A stretch of DNA of 64,000 nt, from contig CAVRYJ010000031.1 of assembly GCA_963725425.1 (NCBI GenBank), positions 372,001-436,000 on the forward strand, written 5' to 3'. The position numbers and the translations under genes are program-made. The DNA comes from Clostridium_I sp963725425. Lineage in GTDB: Bacteria > Bacillota > Clostridia > Clostridiales > Clostridiaceae. The notes under the pieces are model-generated. The model saw nothing but the letters and a program-made list of their open reading frames with translations, searched no databases and was not told the origin of the DNA. Below, piece after piece: positions 42,674-51,863 of this stretch (the stretch's first letter is position 1; each line of letters begins with the position of its first letter).

Positions 42674-42927
42674 AAACTAACACTCCTCCCAAAGTTATTT
42701 ATATGTATAATTTTACTACTGATTTTTAGACTTCTCAATATTATTCATGTTGATTTCCAAATGAGTTTTAAATTTGTTTTCTAACATTACATTAGTTTAT
42801 TCATCATATTTATATTTAGCACCTGTGTTCTTACTTCATATTATGCCAATATACTGTGGTTGCTTCACTTATAAACAGATAAACTTAACCTCTTAAATAT
42901 TTGTCTATAATGTGAAACTTACTTCTT

Positions 42928-44184
42928 TTAAATTAACCGCCTAATAAATGGTACTACAAAAGGATCAAAACATAATTTTAAAAATATGAACAAAATTCCA
43001 CCTATGATACCTCCAACTACAGATCCGTTAATCCTTATCCATTGAAGATCTTCTCCAAATTTATCCTCTATAAAACCATTTAGTTTTTTATCATCATAAT
43101 CGTTTAAAGTTTCACTCACCAGTGAACCAATAAAGCTATGATTTCTTTCTGTGAATTTTATTAATGCAAATTTCATAACCTTATCTAAATGTAATTTAAA
43201 TTTATCATTTTTTGAAATTTTCTCAAAATAGACTTGTATCTTTTTAACTATAAACTTTGTTAATGGTGATGATTCATCGCTAACTTCTGTGATTTGGTTT
43301 AGCATATTGTTTATATCAATTGAATCAACAAGTTTTTCTTTAGCATCTTCTATTTTTTCTCTGTTATACTCTATGCCAAGAAACATTTTAAAGATTTCTT
43401 TTTTTAAAATTTGTCTAAAACTATTATTTGGACTCTTCATATTACAAAGTTCTTCTATTATACCATGGTGAAAATTCACTGCAGCATTTTTCAAATTTAC
43501 GCCATCAGTTTTTTCTAAAAAATTAAAACTCAATTTTGATAAAAAGTTGTCACATTTTTCTTCTTTTAAATCCATGAGTACCTTATAAATTAATAATTTG
43601 AACTTTTCATCTCTACACATTTTTATAGTTTCATCTATAATGTTATCAACTATTTTTTCTTCATACCCTGAGCTATATACTCTCTTAGAAAATAAATTAA
43701 GAAGGTTAGTAAGACTTTGCTTTTTTAGCTGCTCATTTTTTATTTCTTCACTGAATTTGAGCAACTTATCTTTGCCACTACCATTAAAATATTCATTTAA
43801 AGTCTTCTCTAAATAATTTAGTATTGTTAATTTATTATCTTCCATTATGTGCAAAGCCATACTGGACAAATCCAATTCAGAAATTTTTTCTTCTATAATC
43901 TCTTTGGTAAGAAGTTGATTTTCTACTGCTGATGTTATACCATCAATTATCTTAACTCTGTTTCTAGGTATAATAGCCGTGTGGAAAGATATACCCAGAG
44001 GTCTTCTAAATATTGCTGTGATAGCGAACCAGTCTGCAACACCACCCGCTAGTGAAGCTTCAGCTACCATAAATAGAAAGCTCATTACTATTGAATTTCC
44101 ATAAATATATTTTAAAATTGAAATTACTATAAATGCAATAAATACACATAGCAATGTAATATTTGCCTTATTTTTATAATTCAT
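42928..44184 (-). CDS. DUF445 family membrane protein
   Basis: This 418-residue DUF445 protein has an N-terminal helix pair (about 7-50) with EASLAGGVADWFAITAIFRRPLGISFHTAIIPRNR, long amphipathic helices, and a C-terminal segment DLQWIRINGSVVGGIIGGILF. The family is anchored in the membrane; in Bacillus YheB relatives are spore-related, and the role is unclear. It follows a paralogous DUF445 gene by 10 bases in one operon. Confidence 0.9.
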   Translation of the reverse strand: MNYKNKANITLLCVFIAFIVISILKYIYGNSIVMSFLFMVAEASLAGGVADWFAITAIFRRPLGISFHTAIIPRNRVKIIDGITSAVENQLLTKEIIEEKISELDLSSMALHIMEDNKLTILNYLEKTLNEYFNGSGKDKLLKFSEEIKNEQLKKQSLTNLLNLFSKRVYSSGYEEKIVDNIIDETIKMCRDEKFKLLIYKVLMDLKEEKCDNFLSKLSFNFLEKTDGVNLKNAAVNFHHGIIEELCNMKSPNNSFRQILKKEIFKMFLGIEYNREKIEDAKEKLVDSIDINNMLNQITEVSDESSPLTKFIVKKIQVYFEKISKNDKFKLHLDKVMKFALIKFTERNHSFIGSLVSETLNDYDDKKLNGFIEDKFGEDLQWIRINGSVVGGIIGGILFIFLKLCFDPFVVPFIRRLI

Positions 44185-44194
44185 AAACGCCTTC

Positions 44195-45460
44195 CTATCT
44201 TATCCAAAATGTTAATAAGTAAGTGATTATCCCCACTATTCCACCAACAACCGAACCATTTATTCTTATAATTTGCAGATCATCTTCCACTTTTTCTTTA
44301 AGTAGATTTGTTATTTCATCATTGTTATACTTATCTAAATTGTTTTTAACAAGTTTTCCTATCTCACCATGTTTTTCGTCAATTGCCTTAAATATAAGCT
44401 CCTTAATAATTTTATCCATTTTTTGCACTTTCTCTTCATCTCTTAATAACTTAGCAAGTATTCTACGTTTTTCAAATTTAAGATTATTATAAGGTTTATA
44501 AGTCTCACTAATATTATTTTTAATATAATTCATGGTAATATCTTTTATACTTTCCTTTAACCCTTCATTTTGAAGTAAAAATGTGTTTTTAAATTGGTCT
44601 ATTTTATGTATTAATACCTTGTCATATTTTAACTTTTCAATGTATTGTTCTATTTTTTCATTAAAATTTATTCTGTTTTTGTCATTTTTACTAAGCATAT
44701 TATTTAAAAGGGTTATTAATTTATCCTGTATTATCTTTGCAGCATTATCACTAGATATACCTAATACATTTCCTAGAATGAATTTATTTACAAATTTTCT
44801 TCCTGTGCTCTTTCCCTCATAACTCTTCATAGAATCATCATAAACTTTCTGTATCAAATTAAAGCTATCTTTGCCCCTAATGTTTTTTACAAGCATCAGT
44901 ATAATTTTATCTATAGCTTTATCCTCATATCCATTAACTACTGCCCACCGACTTGCTTCATATAAAAAATAATTTATCTTGATTTCAGATAATACACTTA
45001 ATAACACTTCATACGTAAGAGTACCGATTTTATCCTTTTCAGATAATACCATAGTGGAAAATTCATGAAGTGCTTTGTCTAAAATCTTATCGCCACTCTT
45101 TGACTTAATGAAAATCATTAAGACTAAAGATAATTTATAACTACCAAATTTAGCTTTTAATTTGTCTTTATTTAGCAAATCATTTTCCACTGCATCTACA
45201 AGTGTATCTATTATCCTATCTCTGTTTTTATTTATAATATTCGTTCTGAAAATCGCACTTGGCCAGTCTATATTCATTGGCTTTTTAAATATAGCTGTAA
45301 TCCCAAACCAATCGGCAAGACCTCCAATTAGAGCTGAAGCACTGCAACCTGAAATTAATCCCCCAATAAAATTATCCTTGAAAGCATATGAAAATAAAAA
45401 CACTATAGCAAAAATTATCAAGATAACATTTGCCATTCTTCTATTAGTTCTTTTCAACAT
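44195..45460 (-). CDS. DUF445 family membrane protein (paralog)
   Basis: The 421-residue paralog has the same architecture: SASALIGGLADWFGITAIFKKPMNIDWPSAIFRTN at about residues 37-75 and DLQIIRINGSVVGGIVGIITYLL at the C-terminus. The two are diverged outside these parts, suggesting an old duplication and possibly a heteromeric complex. It is the first gene of the pair. Confidence 0.9.
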   Translation of the reverse strand: MLKRTNRRMANVILIIFAIVFLFSYAFKDNFIGGLISGCSASALIGGLADWFGITAIFKKPMNIDWPSAIFRTNIINKNRDRIIDTLVDAVENDLLNKDKLKAKFGSYKLSLVLMIFIKSKSGDKILDKALHEFSTMVLSEKDKIGTLTYEVLLSVLSEIKINYFLYEASRWAVVNGYEDKAIDKIILMLVKNIRGKDSFNLIQKVYDDSMKSYEGKSTGRKFVNKFILGNVLGISSDNAAKIIQDKLITLLNNMLSKNDKNRINFNEKIEQYIEKLKYDKVLIHKIDQFKNTFLLQNEGLKESIKDITMNYIKNNISETYKPYNNLKFEKRRILAKLLRDEEKVQKMDKIIKELIFKAIDEKHGEIGKLVKNNLDKYNNDEITNLLKEKVEDDLQIIRINGSVVGGIVGIITYLLTFWIR

Positions 45461-45670
45461 TTATCACCACATTTTATTTATTATACACTGCTATTTTTCC
45501 CATTATACTCTTAAATAAACAGAGTTCTTTATCTATTAGTTTATCACAGCACCATAAATAAAACTATATTTTAATATTTTCTATAAAAGTGTTTGCAATT
45601 TACCAATATTGAACATAGTATAATAGAGTGATTTTTGTTATAGTTTACTAATTTAATTCAGGAGATAGAT

Positions 45671-46546
45671 ATGAAAAAACAACAAGCTGCACTTCTATCT
45701 ATAATTTCAAACTCGATTTTAATAATATTTAAGCTATTCACTGGCATCTGCATTAACTCTGTAAGTGTAATCTCTGATGGAGTACACTCCTCAATAGACT
45801 TGGTAGCCAGTGTTATTTCCTTTTTCTCAATAAAAAGATCTAATGAAAAGGAGGATGACGAACATCCTTTTGGTCATGGTAAATACGAAAATGTATCTAG
45901 TTTTTTTGAAGCCATACTTATTCTAGTTACTGGAGTGATAATTATATATGAAGCTTTCTGTAATCTTATTTTGAAGCATAATATTAAATATTTGTATCCA
46001 GGTATGATTGTAATGGCTTTGTCATGTTTTATAAATCTTATAGTATCTGTGAATATCTTGCATATTTCAAAAAATACTAAATCAATATCCTTAAAAGCCG
46101 ATGGATTACATCTACTTACAGATTCTGTTACTTCATTTGGTGTACTAGTAGGTCTTGTTCTTGTAAAACTTACTGGGCTGTCATTTTTTGATTCACTATC
46201 TTCCATTTTTGTAGCTGTTATTATTATTAAAACTTCTGCTACCCTTATAGAAAATTCAGTGAAAGATCTTGTGGACAGCAGTCTTTCAAGAATGGATTTA
46301 GAAAAAATCATAGCTATTTTGAAAAGCCACCCTGAGATAAGGTCTTTTCATAAACTTAGAACTAGAAAGAGCGGTGAAACCCGTGAAATAAATATGCATT
46401 TACTCTTTGATTCTAATAAATCAATAGTACAGGTTCACGATGTTTGCACCTGCGTTGAATGTGAAATAAATAAGCTATTCAATAGCTCTAATACCTTAAT
46501 TCATGCAGAACCTTATCTTAAGTCATCATCAAAGAAACTAAAATAA
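45671..46546 (+). CDS. Cation diffusion facilitator transporter
   Basis: This 291-residue CDF protein exports divalent metals by proton exchange. It has six membrane helices and the metal sites SDGVHSSIDL (helix 2) and KADGLHLLTDS (helix 5), the signature HPFGHGKYE, and a C-terminal cytoplasmic domain with IHAEPYL-like HAEPYLK. The helix-2 and helix-5 DxxxD/HxxxD patterns fit Zn or Fe/Mn export; the metal cannot be decided. A site AGGAGATAG precedes the ATG. Confidence 0.92.
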   Translation: MKKQQAALLSIISNSILIIFKLFTGICINSVSVISDGVHSSIDLVASVISFFSIKRSNEKEDDEHPFGHGKYENVSSFFEAILILVTGVIIIYEAFCNLILKHNIKYLYPGMIVMALSCFINLIVSVNILHISKNTKSISLKADGLHLLTDSVTSFGVLVGLVLVKLTGLSFFDSLSSIFVAVIIIKTSATLIENSVKDLVDSSLSRMDLEKIIAILKSHPEIRSFHKLRTRKSGETREINMHLLFDSNKSIVQVHDVCTCVECEINKLFNSSNTLIHAEPYLKSSSKKLK

Positions 46547-46549
46547 TAC

Positions 46550-46578
46550 TTGCATGGAAAGTTTTATTGTATTATAAT
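46550..46578 (+). promoter_or_regulatory. Promoter of the thiamine uptake operon
   Basis: TTGCAT and TATAAT separated by 17 bases lie about 25 bases upstream of the TPP aptamer, right after the CDF stop codon. Confidence 0.75.
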
Positions 46579-46604
46579 TTTATTGAACAAAATAATAACA
46601 ATTT

Positions 46605-46686
46605 AGCTAGGGGTGCCTTATGGCTGAGAGATGTTTGTACATTAACCCTTTAACCTGATCTAGATAATTCTAGCGTAGGGAAGCAG
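46605..46686 (+). promoter_or_regulatory. TPP riboswitch (thi box)
   Basis: The leader contains AGGGGTGCC, GGCTGAGAGATG, ACCCTTTAACCTGATCTAGA and CTAGCGTAGGGAAG, all conserved blocks of the TPP aptamer. It precedes thiT and is followed by a terminator, so TPP should shut down thiamine uptake. Confidence 0.97.
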
Positions 46687-46698
46687 TTTATATATCAG

Positions 46699-46725
46699 CT
46701 GTAATTTAAATTACAGTTTTTTATT
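46699..46725 (+). terminator. Terminator of the TPP riboswitch
   Basis: CTGTAATTTAAATTACAG is a perfect palindrome followed by TTTTTTATTTT, 12 bases after the aptamer. Confidence 0.88.
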
Positions 46726-46786
46726 TTAAATAACTTTCTTTTGAACATTTGGGCATCCTAGTTAAAATATAGGGGGTCTTTTTTAT

Positions 46787-47446
46787 ATGTTTTCTTTTAT
46801 TAAAAACATCGGTCCATCATTTTTTACAAACGTAGCCGAAATTTCACATCATCCATCATCAGTTATAACTTTAATAGGTGTTCTAATTCTCATTTTAGGA
46901 TTTGTAAAAATTAGAAAGGTTAAATTAAATACTAAAATGATAACTCAAATTGGCATTGCCTTAGCACTTTCTGCAGTACTTCAAATATTTAGAATATATC
47001 ACTTTCCTCAAGGTGGTGGGGTAACTTTCGGAAGTCTTGTGCCAATACTTTTAATTGCTTTTATATATGGGCCAGAGGTTGGAATATTAGCTGGATTTTT
47101 ACATGGTATGTTAACTTTAATAATAGATCCATATATACTTTATCCAACCCAGCTTTTATTTGATTATCCACTTCCTTCCATGGCACTTGGCCTTGCTGGA
47201 TATTTTAGGAATCAAAAAATCATAGGAAGCATTGTGGCCTTATTCATTAAGTTTGTATGCCATTTTATATCTGGAGTTCTGTTCTTTGGAAGTTTTGCTC
47301 CAAAAGGAACTTCCCCTATAATTTATTCACTTACTGTGAATGGTTCGCTTATGCTTGCCGAGGGTGCTATATGTGTTATTATAATTGGTCTCCTGCCAAT
47401 GAAGATGCTTTCAAAGGCCCTTACTGGAGAAAGGGCTATTACGTAA
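46787..47446 (+). CDS. thiT: Thiamine transporter ThiT (ECF S component)
   Basis: This 219-residue, six-helix membrane protein is ThiT-like: the S component that binds thiamine and works with the shared ECF energy module. It shows the ThiT features GGGVTFGSLVPILLIAFIYGPEVGILAGFLHG and DYPLPSMALGLAG, and the WFG-like end is replaced by FFGSFAPKG. It is a little longer at the N-terminus (extra helix about 22-40) than usual ThiT. The TPP riboswitch just upstream confirms the pathway. Confidence 0.93.
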   Translation: MFSFIKNIGPSFFTNVAEISHHPSSVITLIGVLILILGFVKIRKVKLNTKMITQIGIALALSAVLQIFRIYHFPQGGGVTFGSLVPILLIAFIYGPEVGILAGFLHGMLTLIIDPYILYPTQLLFDYPLPSMALGLAGYFRNQKIIGSIVALFIKFVCHFISGVLFFGSFAPKGTSPIIYSLTVNGSLMLAEGAICVIIIGLLPMKMLSKALTGERAIT

Positions 47447-47502
47447 ATATTTCACTACTAGCTTGGGTTTATACAATAATTTGAATAGAGGAGATGTTAC
47501 AA

Positions 47503-47811
47503 ATGGTAATTGCAGACATAGCCGTTATGCCTTTAGTACCAGCAGTTTCTGAAGAAGAGCTTTATAAACAAGTTGACGCGGCAATAGACTATATTAAAAA
47601 AAGTGGCTTAAAATATGAAATTGGCGCCATGAGCACAACTGTTGAAGGTGAATATGATGAGGTATTTGATTTAATAAAACAAGTACACAGAATACCTTTT
47701 GAACTTGGTAGCGAAAGAGTTATAACCATAGTAAGAATAGATGAGAAAAAAGGTGGTTTAACTATAGATGAAAAGCTAAGGAACCACCCCTCTGATAGAA
47801 AATCGAATTAG
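47503..47811 (+). CDS. MTH1187/YkoF family thiamine-binding protein
   Basis: This 102-residue protein belongs to the MTH1187 (DUF77) family of ferredoxin-like folds that bind thiamine pyrimidine parts. Motifs: IADIAVMPLVPA, YEIGAMSTTVEGEYDEVFDLIKQVH and RVITIVRIDEKKGG. I chose ATG 47503, preceded by AGAGGAG at 9 bases, rather than the ATG at 47494 which lies on the ribosome site. It is co-transcribed with thiT under TPP control and may serve as a cytoplasmic thiamine binder. Confidence 0.9.
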   Translation: MVIADIAVMPLVPAVSEEELYKQVDAAIDYIKKSGLKYEIGAMSTTVEGEYDEVFDLIKQVHRIPFELGSERVITIVRIDEKKGGLTIDEKLRNHPSDRKSN

Positions 47812-47822
47812 GCATTAAAAGA

Positions 47823-47866
47823 AGCGTGCTACTAGAAATATTAATTCTATTAGCACGCTATTTTTA
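47823..47866 (+). terminator. Terminator of the thiamine operon
   Basis: AGCGTGCTACTAGAA and TTCTATTAGCACGCT form a stem followed by ATTTTTAATTTT. The remaining 220 bases up to the next gene hold no feature I can name. Confidence 0.88.
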
Positions 47867-48087
47867 ATTTTATCAAGCTCAATATGAATATTAACATCTG
47901 TATTTTTTAATACCTTATGTCAACAAAAAGAGTTAAGGAATTTCAAATCAGAAAAATCAATATATATATATATTTGTAAAATAGTTGTAATAATTATTTG
48001 TATTCAATATAATTGAACTATGACACAATGATATTTTATAACGTATGAAATTTCTCATATAATCCAAATTAAAGGAGTGCCACCATA

Positions 48088-48606
48088 ATGAAAAAAATAA
48101 TTTTTACTACATTAATGATATTATTATTAATGTTAACATTTGTAGGATGTAAAAGTGATACTTCTAATGGTGAAAACACCATCAGAAATTTCATAACAGC
48201 CTATTATAGCGTAAATCAAAGTAATTTTGACTTTTATAAGAAGGCAGCAATTACTGGTGCTAAAGATTCTGAAATTACAGATTTTGAAAAGATTTATGAA
48301 GCAAACAACAAAAAATTCAAACCCTATTTGTCTGATAAATCTTATAATGCTTTTCTTGTCAACAGATTAGTTGTTGGTAGAATAGCCAATGCTTATAAAA
48401 ACAATGTTTTTATAAAAATCAAAAGCTTAAATATTAACAAGATTAACGAAGATAAAAATGAAAAAACCATAAGCTATAGTTACCAGTTACAACTTATAGA
48501 GACTAATAAAGATACTAAAAAGCAAAAAATAGTAAAGAAAATTGGCGAATTAACTGTTATAAAGCAAAACGGTACTTGGAAAATAATTGATGAAATTAGT
48601 TTGTAA
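48088..48606 (+). CDS. Lipoprotein of unknown function
   Basis: This 172-residue protein has a lipoprotein signal peptide with lipobox TFVGC (Cys about 21). The mature part is an NTF2-like or DUF4829/DUF4878-type alpha+beta fold by its layout (ENTIRNFITAYYS ... GELTVIKQNGTWKIIDEISL), typical of secreted clostridial lipoproteins. Function is unknown. A good ribosome site AAAGGAGTG precedes the ATG. Confidence 0.85.
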   Translation: MKKIIFTTLMILLLMLTFVGCKSDTSNGENTIRNFITAYYSVNQSNFDFYKKAAITGAKDSEITDFEKIYEANNKKFKPYLSDKSYNAFLVNRLVVGRIANAYKNNVFIKIKSLNINKINEDKNEKTISYSYQLQLIETNKDTKKQKIVKKIGELTVIKQNGTWKIIDEISL

Positions 48607-48631
48607 TAATTGTGCAAAATATAATGTTATT

Positions 48632-48662
48632 AAAGACCTTATATCTTTATAAGGTCTTTAAT
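48632..48662. terminator. Bidirectional hairpin terminator
   Basis: TAAAGACCTTATA and TATAAGGTCTTTA form a perfect stem between the convergent lipoprotein and tcdA genes, with T-rich tails on both strands. It overlaps the end of tcdA. Confidence 0.85.
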
Positions 48663-49391
48663 AACTTCTCCACCAATTATTAGTCCTGCCACTGGTGGTA
48701 CAAAGGAAATACTCCCTGGAATCTGTCTTTTAGCCAGACATTTTTTGCTTCCACCTGTACATATGCAACCTTCTTTACATGTAAGAACCTCTTCTTTTGG
48801 TTCCAAAGGCATTTCTTCGGAGTAAAGTACTTTTAGAGACTCAACTCCTCTCTTTCTAAGTTCATGTCTCATAACTTTTGACAATGGACAAACCTTTGTC
48901 TTATAAATATCAGAAATTTTAAATTGTGTTGGGTCAAGCTTATTTCCTGTTCCCATACAGCTTATAATTTTAATATTATGCTCGGTGCACCACATTATTA
49001 GTGCCAATTTTGAGGTTACAGTGTCAATAGCATCCACAACATAATCTGCATCTTGCCCAATTATTTCATCTATATTATCCTCTTTTACATATGTCTGATG
49101 AAGTATAACTTCACACTTAGGATTGATACTTAGAATTCTGTCTTTCATAACCTGGACCTTAGGTTTACTTATGGTGGCAAAAGTTGCATGAATCTGTCTA
49201 TTTAAATTTGTAAGACAAATAGTATCGTCATCTACAAGAACGATTTTACCAACTCCACTTCTTACTAGAGCTTCAACCGTATAACTACCTACCCCGCCTA
49301 TACCAAATACTACTACTTTGCTATTTTCTAATTTATCTAATGCTTCTTTACCTATAAGAAGCTCTGTTCTTGATAATGAATGTTGCGGCAT
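48639..49391 (-). CDS. tcdA: tRNA threonylcarbamoyladenosine dehydratase
   Basis: This 250-residue ThiF/E1-like enzyme (TcdA/CsdL) forms the cyclic form of t6A in tRNA with ATP. It has the nucleotide loop VFGIGGVGSYTVEALVRSG, DDDTICLTNLNRQ, DAIDTVTSKLALI, a zinc-type or redox cysteine cluster (CKEGCICTGGSKKC) and GSISFVPPVAGLIIGGEV. I chose ATG 49391 (MPQHSLSRTELL), with GAGGAGATG upstream, rather than the longer frame from 49439. Confidence 0.94.
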   Translation of the reverse strand: MPQHSLSRTELLIGKEALDKLENSKVVVFGIGGVGSYTVEALVRSGVGKIVLVDDDTICLTNLNRQIHATFATISKPKVQVMKDRILSINPKCEVILHQTYVKEDNIDEIIGQDADYVVDAIDTVTSKLALIMWCTEHNIKIISCMGTGNKLDPTQFKISDIYKTKVCPLSKVMRHELRKRGVESLKVLYSEEMPLEPKEEVLTCKEGCICTGGSKKCLAKRQIPGSISFVPPVAGLIIGGEVIKDLIKI

Positions 49392-49491
49392 TATTACATC
49401 TCCTCGCAAATTAATCTTAGGCATACTATAGTATATCATAACTGTATTTATTGAAACAACACAATCTATATAATATAAGGCATAATAAACG

Positions 49492-49520
49492 AAATAACAT
49501 GTCAGTATTCTGGTCTATTT
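49492..49520. repeat. CAGTAT-family palindrome
   Basis: AAATAACATGTCAGTATTCT and GGTCTATTT continue without gap. This is one of five family members; it lies upstream of a lipoprotein gene, between divergent genes. Confidence 0.65.
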
Positions 49521-49602
49521 CTTTTCAGATGCCTTAATTTTGTAATAAAAGTTTGTCCCCTATCATATCATATTTTAGAACAGTGATGAAGGGATGATGT
49601 AA

Positions 49603-50070
49603 GTGAAAAAAACACTGTACATATTTATTTCGTTTGTTTTATGCATAAGCTTCACAGCCTGCACAAATCTTCCCACAATTCAGCAAAAAAAGCCTAATAA
49701 TTATTATTATACTGATTTATTATGCAAAGATATAAAACTAAGTAATAATTACCAAGTATTATTGTTAGATACTAACTTTTATAAAAAAGTCACTCTAGAC
49801 AAGGCTGAACGTGACCTTATAAAAAGTTCTCTATCAAATGTCCATATTGAAGATTTTATTAGCAAACCAAATGACCTAAACATTAAGGCACCATATAAAC
49901 TTTATTTTACTTTTACAAATACAAGTTACGTTGCTGAAATTTATAATGAGAAATATTTATCAATCTATCCTTGGGATGGAAGTTACCCTAGAGATTATAT
50001 TAAAATGGACAGCCTCCCAGTTTCATATAATCTTTTTAAGTTCTGTAAAAACATAATACCAAGAGACTAG
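49603..50070 (+). CDS. Lipoprotein of unknown function
   Basis: This 155-residue protein starts with GTG 49603 (GAAGGGATGATG upstream) and has a lipoprotein signal with lipobox FTAC (Cys about 20). The mature part is not recognised; it is polar with several aromatic residues (YNEKYLSIYPWDGSYPRDY). It may be anchored to the outer face of the membrane. It is monocistronic and convergent with folK. Confidence 0.82.
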   Translation: MKKTLYIFISFVLCISFTACTNLPTIQQKKPNNYYYTDLLCKDIKLSNNYQVLLLDTNFYKKVTLDKAERDLIKSSLSNVHIEDFISKPNDLNIKAPYKLYFTFTNTSYVAEIYNEKYLSIYPWDGSYPRDYIKMDSLPVSYNLFKFCKNIIPRD

Positions 50071-50090
50071 TATTACCTCAGCATCTTACA

Positions 50091-50119
50091 AACAGACCAG
50101 AATACTGACTTGTTATTTT
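50091..50119. repeat. CAGTAT-family palindrome overlapping the folK stop
   Basis: Minus strand AAATAACAAGTCAGTATTCT and GGTCTGTTT continue without gap, nearly the same as the copy at 49492. It overlaps the last codon and stop of folB-folK. Confidence 0.65.
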
Positions 50120-50862
50120 TTTGATGATGCCTTAGGTGCATTATATAGCCTAACATCATCCTGTTCAGTTTTAATCAATTTTTCCTTTAGATCTATTATT
50201 CTTCTCCTTAGAATAGGATGAAGTTTATATGGTGCTAAATCGCATAATGGCTGCAACACAAATAACCTTTCATGCATTTTAGGATGAGGAACTATTAAGT
50301 TTTCATTTGATAAAATTTCATCATCAAACAATAATACATCTAAATCTATTGTCCTTGGTCCCCATTTTATAGTCCTCTTCCGTTTAAGTTCTTCCTCGAT
50401 ATTTAAAAGTTCTAATAGCAATTCTTCTGGTTTAATTAATGTTTGTATCTCAACCACACAATTTAGAAAATCTCCCTGCTCACTATAACCTACAGGTTTA
50501 GTTTCATAAATTTTAGAAACCTTAATGACAGTAGCCGCTACTGTTCCTATTTTTTTTATGGCATTTTGTATATTTTCTTCTCTGTTACCCATATTTGAAC
50601 CAATTCCAACATATGCTATATGCCAAAATCTAGTTATTTCTACACCTGCAAAGTCTAAAGGTTTACCAATAGGTGCCCAGGGCTTTTTAATATTTACCTT
50701 AACACCATGGACTAAATTAAAACTACTAAGAACAAATTCTGCAATACTTTCAGCTGCTGCCTCTATAAGATCAAATTTCACTTCTATAAATTTGTTTTCC
50801 ACCTTTTCACATAGCTCTGCATAGTTTACAGTTTCCTTCAGATTATCTGATTTACCTGGGCA
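50113..50862 (-). CDS. folK: FolB-FolK fusion, main part (C-terminal FolB half plus HPPK)
   Basis: The frame holds the rest of dihydroneopterin aldolase (KFDLIEAAAESIAEF, VNIKKPWAPIGKPLDFAGVEI) fused to 6-hydroxymethyl-dihydropterin pyrophosphokinase (YVGIGSNMGNREENIQNAI, KTPVGYSEQGDFLN-like, KWGPRTIDLDVLLFDDE, VPHPKMHERLFVLQPL). Such fusions are known in Firmicutes. The only start in this frame is an internal GTG at 50802; real reading comes from the ATG at 50980 through a frame break near 50858. Together they make two steps of folate synthesis, next to folP. Confidence 0.88.
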   Translation of the reverse strand, partial: CPGKSDNLKETVNYAELCEKVENKFIEVKFDLIEAAAESIAEFVLSSFNLVHGVKVNIKKPWAPIGKPLDFAGVEITRFWHIAYVGIGSNMGNREENIQNAIKKIGTVAATVIKVSKIYETKPVGYSEQGDFLNCVVEIQTLIKPEELLLELLNIEEELKRKRTIKWGPRTIDLDVLLFDDEILSNENLIVPHPKMHERLFVLQPLCDLAPYKLHPILRRRIIDLKEKLIKTEQDDVRLYNAPKASSKK

Positions 50863-50980
50863 TTCTTAAATCCATATAAAGCTCAAGGGAAATTAAAAAT
50901 CTCTGACCCATTTCTTTTTCCTCTCTATTTACACCATGATACCCATAAACCTGTAAGTCTTTTATAACGATTTTATCCAT
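50852..50980 (-). CDS. folB: Dihydroneopterin aldolase, N-terminal part before a frame break
   Basis: ATG 50980 overlaps the folP stop (TAATG) and gives MDKIVIKDLQVYGYHGVNRE, a normal FolB start with the YHG active-site loop, then LYMDLRMPR and a stop. Removing one base from the CCC/AGG run at about 50855-50860 continues GKSDNLKETVNYAELCEKVEN in the downstream frame. The gene is thus split by a single-base gain, real or artificial. Confidence 0.85.
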   Translation of the reverse strand: MDKIVIKDLQVYGYHGVNREEKEMGQRFLISLELYMDLRMPR

Positions 50981-51798
50981 TAGTCTTCCCTCACACCCCT
51001 TATTATGGCATCCGTCATCATTGCTGCCCTCTTATTCTCAAACACATCATGAACTCTTACAAAATCGCATCCTTTCATTATACCAATCACAGTGGTTGCA
51101 ACTGTTCCTTCTACCCTCTGATTTACAGGAAGCTTTAATGCATTGCCTATCATAGATTTCCTTGAGGTTCCTAGAAGAACTGAGTAACCCATAGCTGTTA
51201 TTTTTTCCAATTCATTCATAGTTCTAAGGTTTTCTTCATAATTTTTAGCAAACCCTATGCCTGGGTCCAGTATTATATTTTCTGATTTTACCCCTGCTTC
51301 AATTGCTATTTGAATGCTCGCCTTTAAATCAGAAACTATATCTTCCATTAGATTATTGTATACACCATTTTCCCTATTGTGCATAATACAGCATGGCACA
51401 TTATATTTAGCTGCTACCTTTGCCATATTTCTATCTCTTTTAAATCCCCATACATCATTTATTAAACTGGCACCACTTTTAATCGCAATCTCTGCTACAT
51501 TTGATTTATAAGTATCAATGGATATTGGTATGTTAAATTTTTGGGACAGTGATTCTATAACTGGAACAACCCTTTTTATCTCTTCCTCTTCACTAAGCGC
51601 GGCACAATTTGGTCTTGTGGATTCTCCTCCAATGTCAATAATATCTGCACCATCAGCTATGAGCTGACGGGCATGTTCTATGGCTTTATCGATATTATCA
51701 AATTTTCCTCCGTCTGAAAATGAGTCAGGTGTTACATTAAGTATTCCCATTATATATGTTCTTTTTCCCAGCTTAAATTCTTTTTTTCCAATTTTCAT
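50980..51798 (-). CDS. folP: Dihydropteroate synthase
   Basis: This 272-residue TIM-barrel enzyme joins 4-aminobenzoate to the pterin pyrophosphate; it is the sulfonamide target. It has MGILNVTPDSFSDGG, DIGGESTRPNC, IDTYKSNVAEIAIKSGA, LDPGIGFAKN and GTSRKSMIG. I chose ATG 51798, with GAGAGG 10 bases before it. It is coupled to folB by a TAATG overlap and follows the HD gene after about 65 bases. Confidence 0.95.
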   Translation of the reverse strand: MKIGKKEFKLGKRTYIMGILNVTPDSFSDGGKFDNIDKAIEHARQLIADGADIIDIGGESTRPNCAALSEEEEIKRVVPVIESLSQKFNIPISIDTYKSNVAEIAIKSGASLINDVWGFKRDRNMAKVAAKYNVPCCIMHNRENGVYNNLMEDIVSDLKASIQIAIEAGVKSENIILDPGIGFAKNYEENLRTMNELEKITAMGYSVLLGTSRKSMIGNALKLPVNQRVEGTVATTVIGIMKGCDFVRVHDVFENKRAAMMTDAIIRGVRED

Positions 51799-51863
51799 TT
51801 CTAAAATTCCTCTCTTTGGCATCTTCAAAACGTTTCAGTACATTACACTATTTTTTAGATGAC

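Noticed and set aside
42491..42784. Plus-strand open frame opposite the HNH-type gene
   Set aside because: Shadow frame; the minus-strand protein has a clear zinc site and ribosome site.
47257..47484. Open frame inside the 3' part of thiT
   Set aside because: Shadow of thiT in another frame; no ribosome site.
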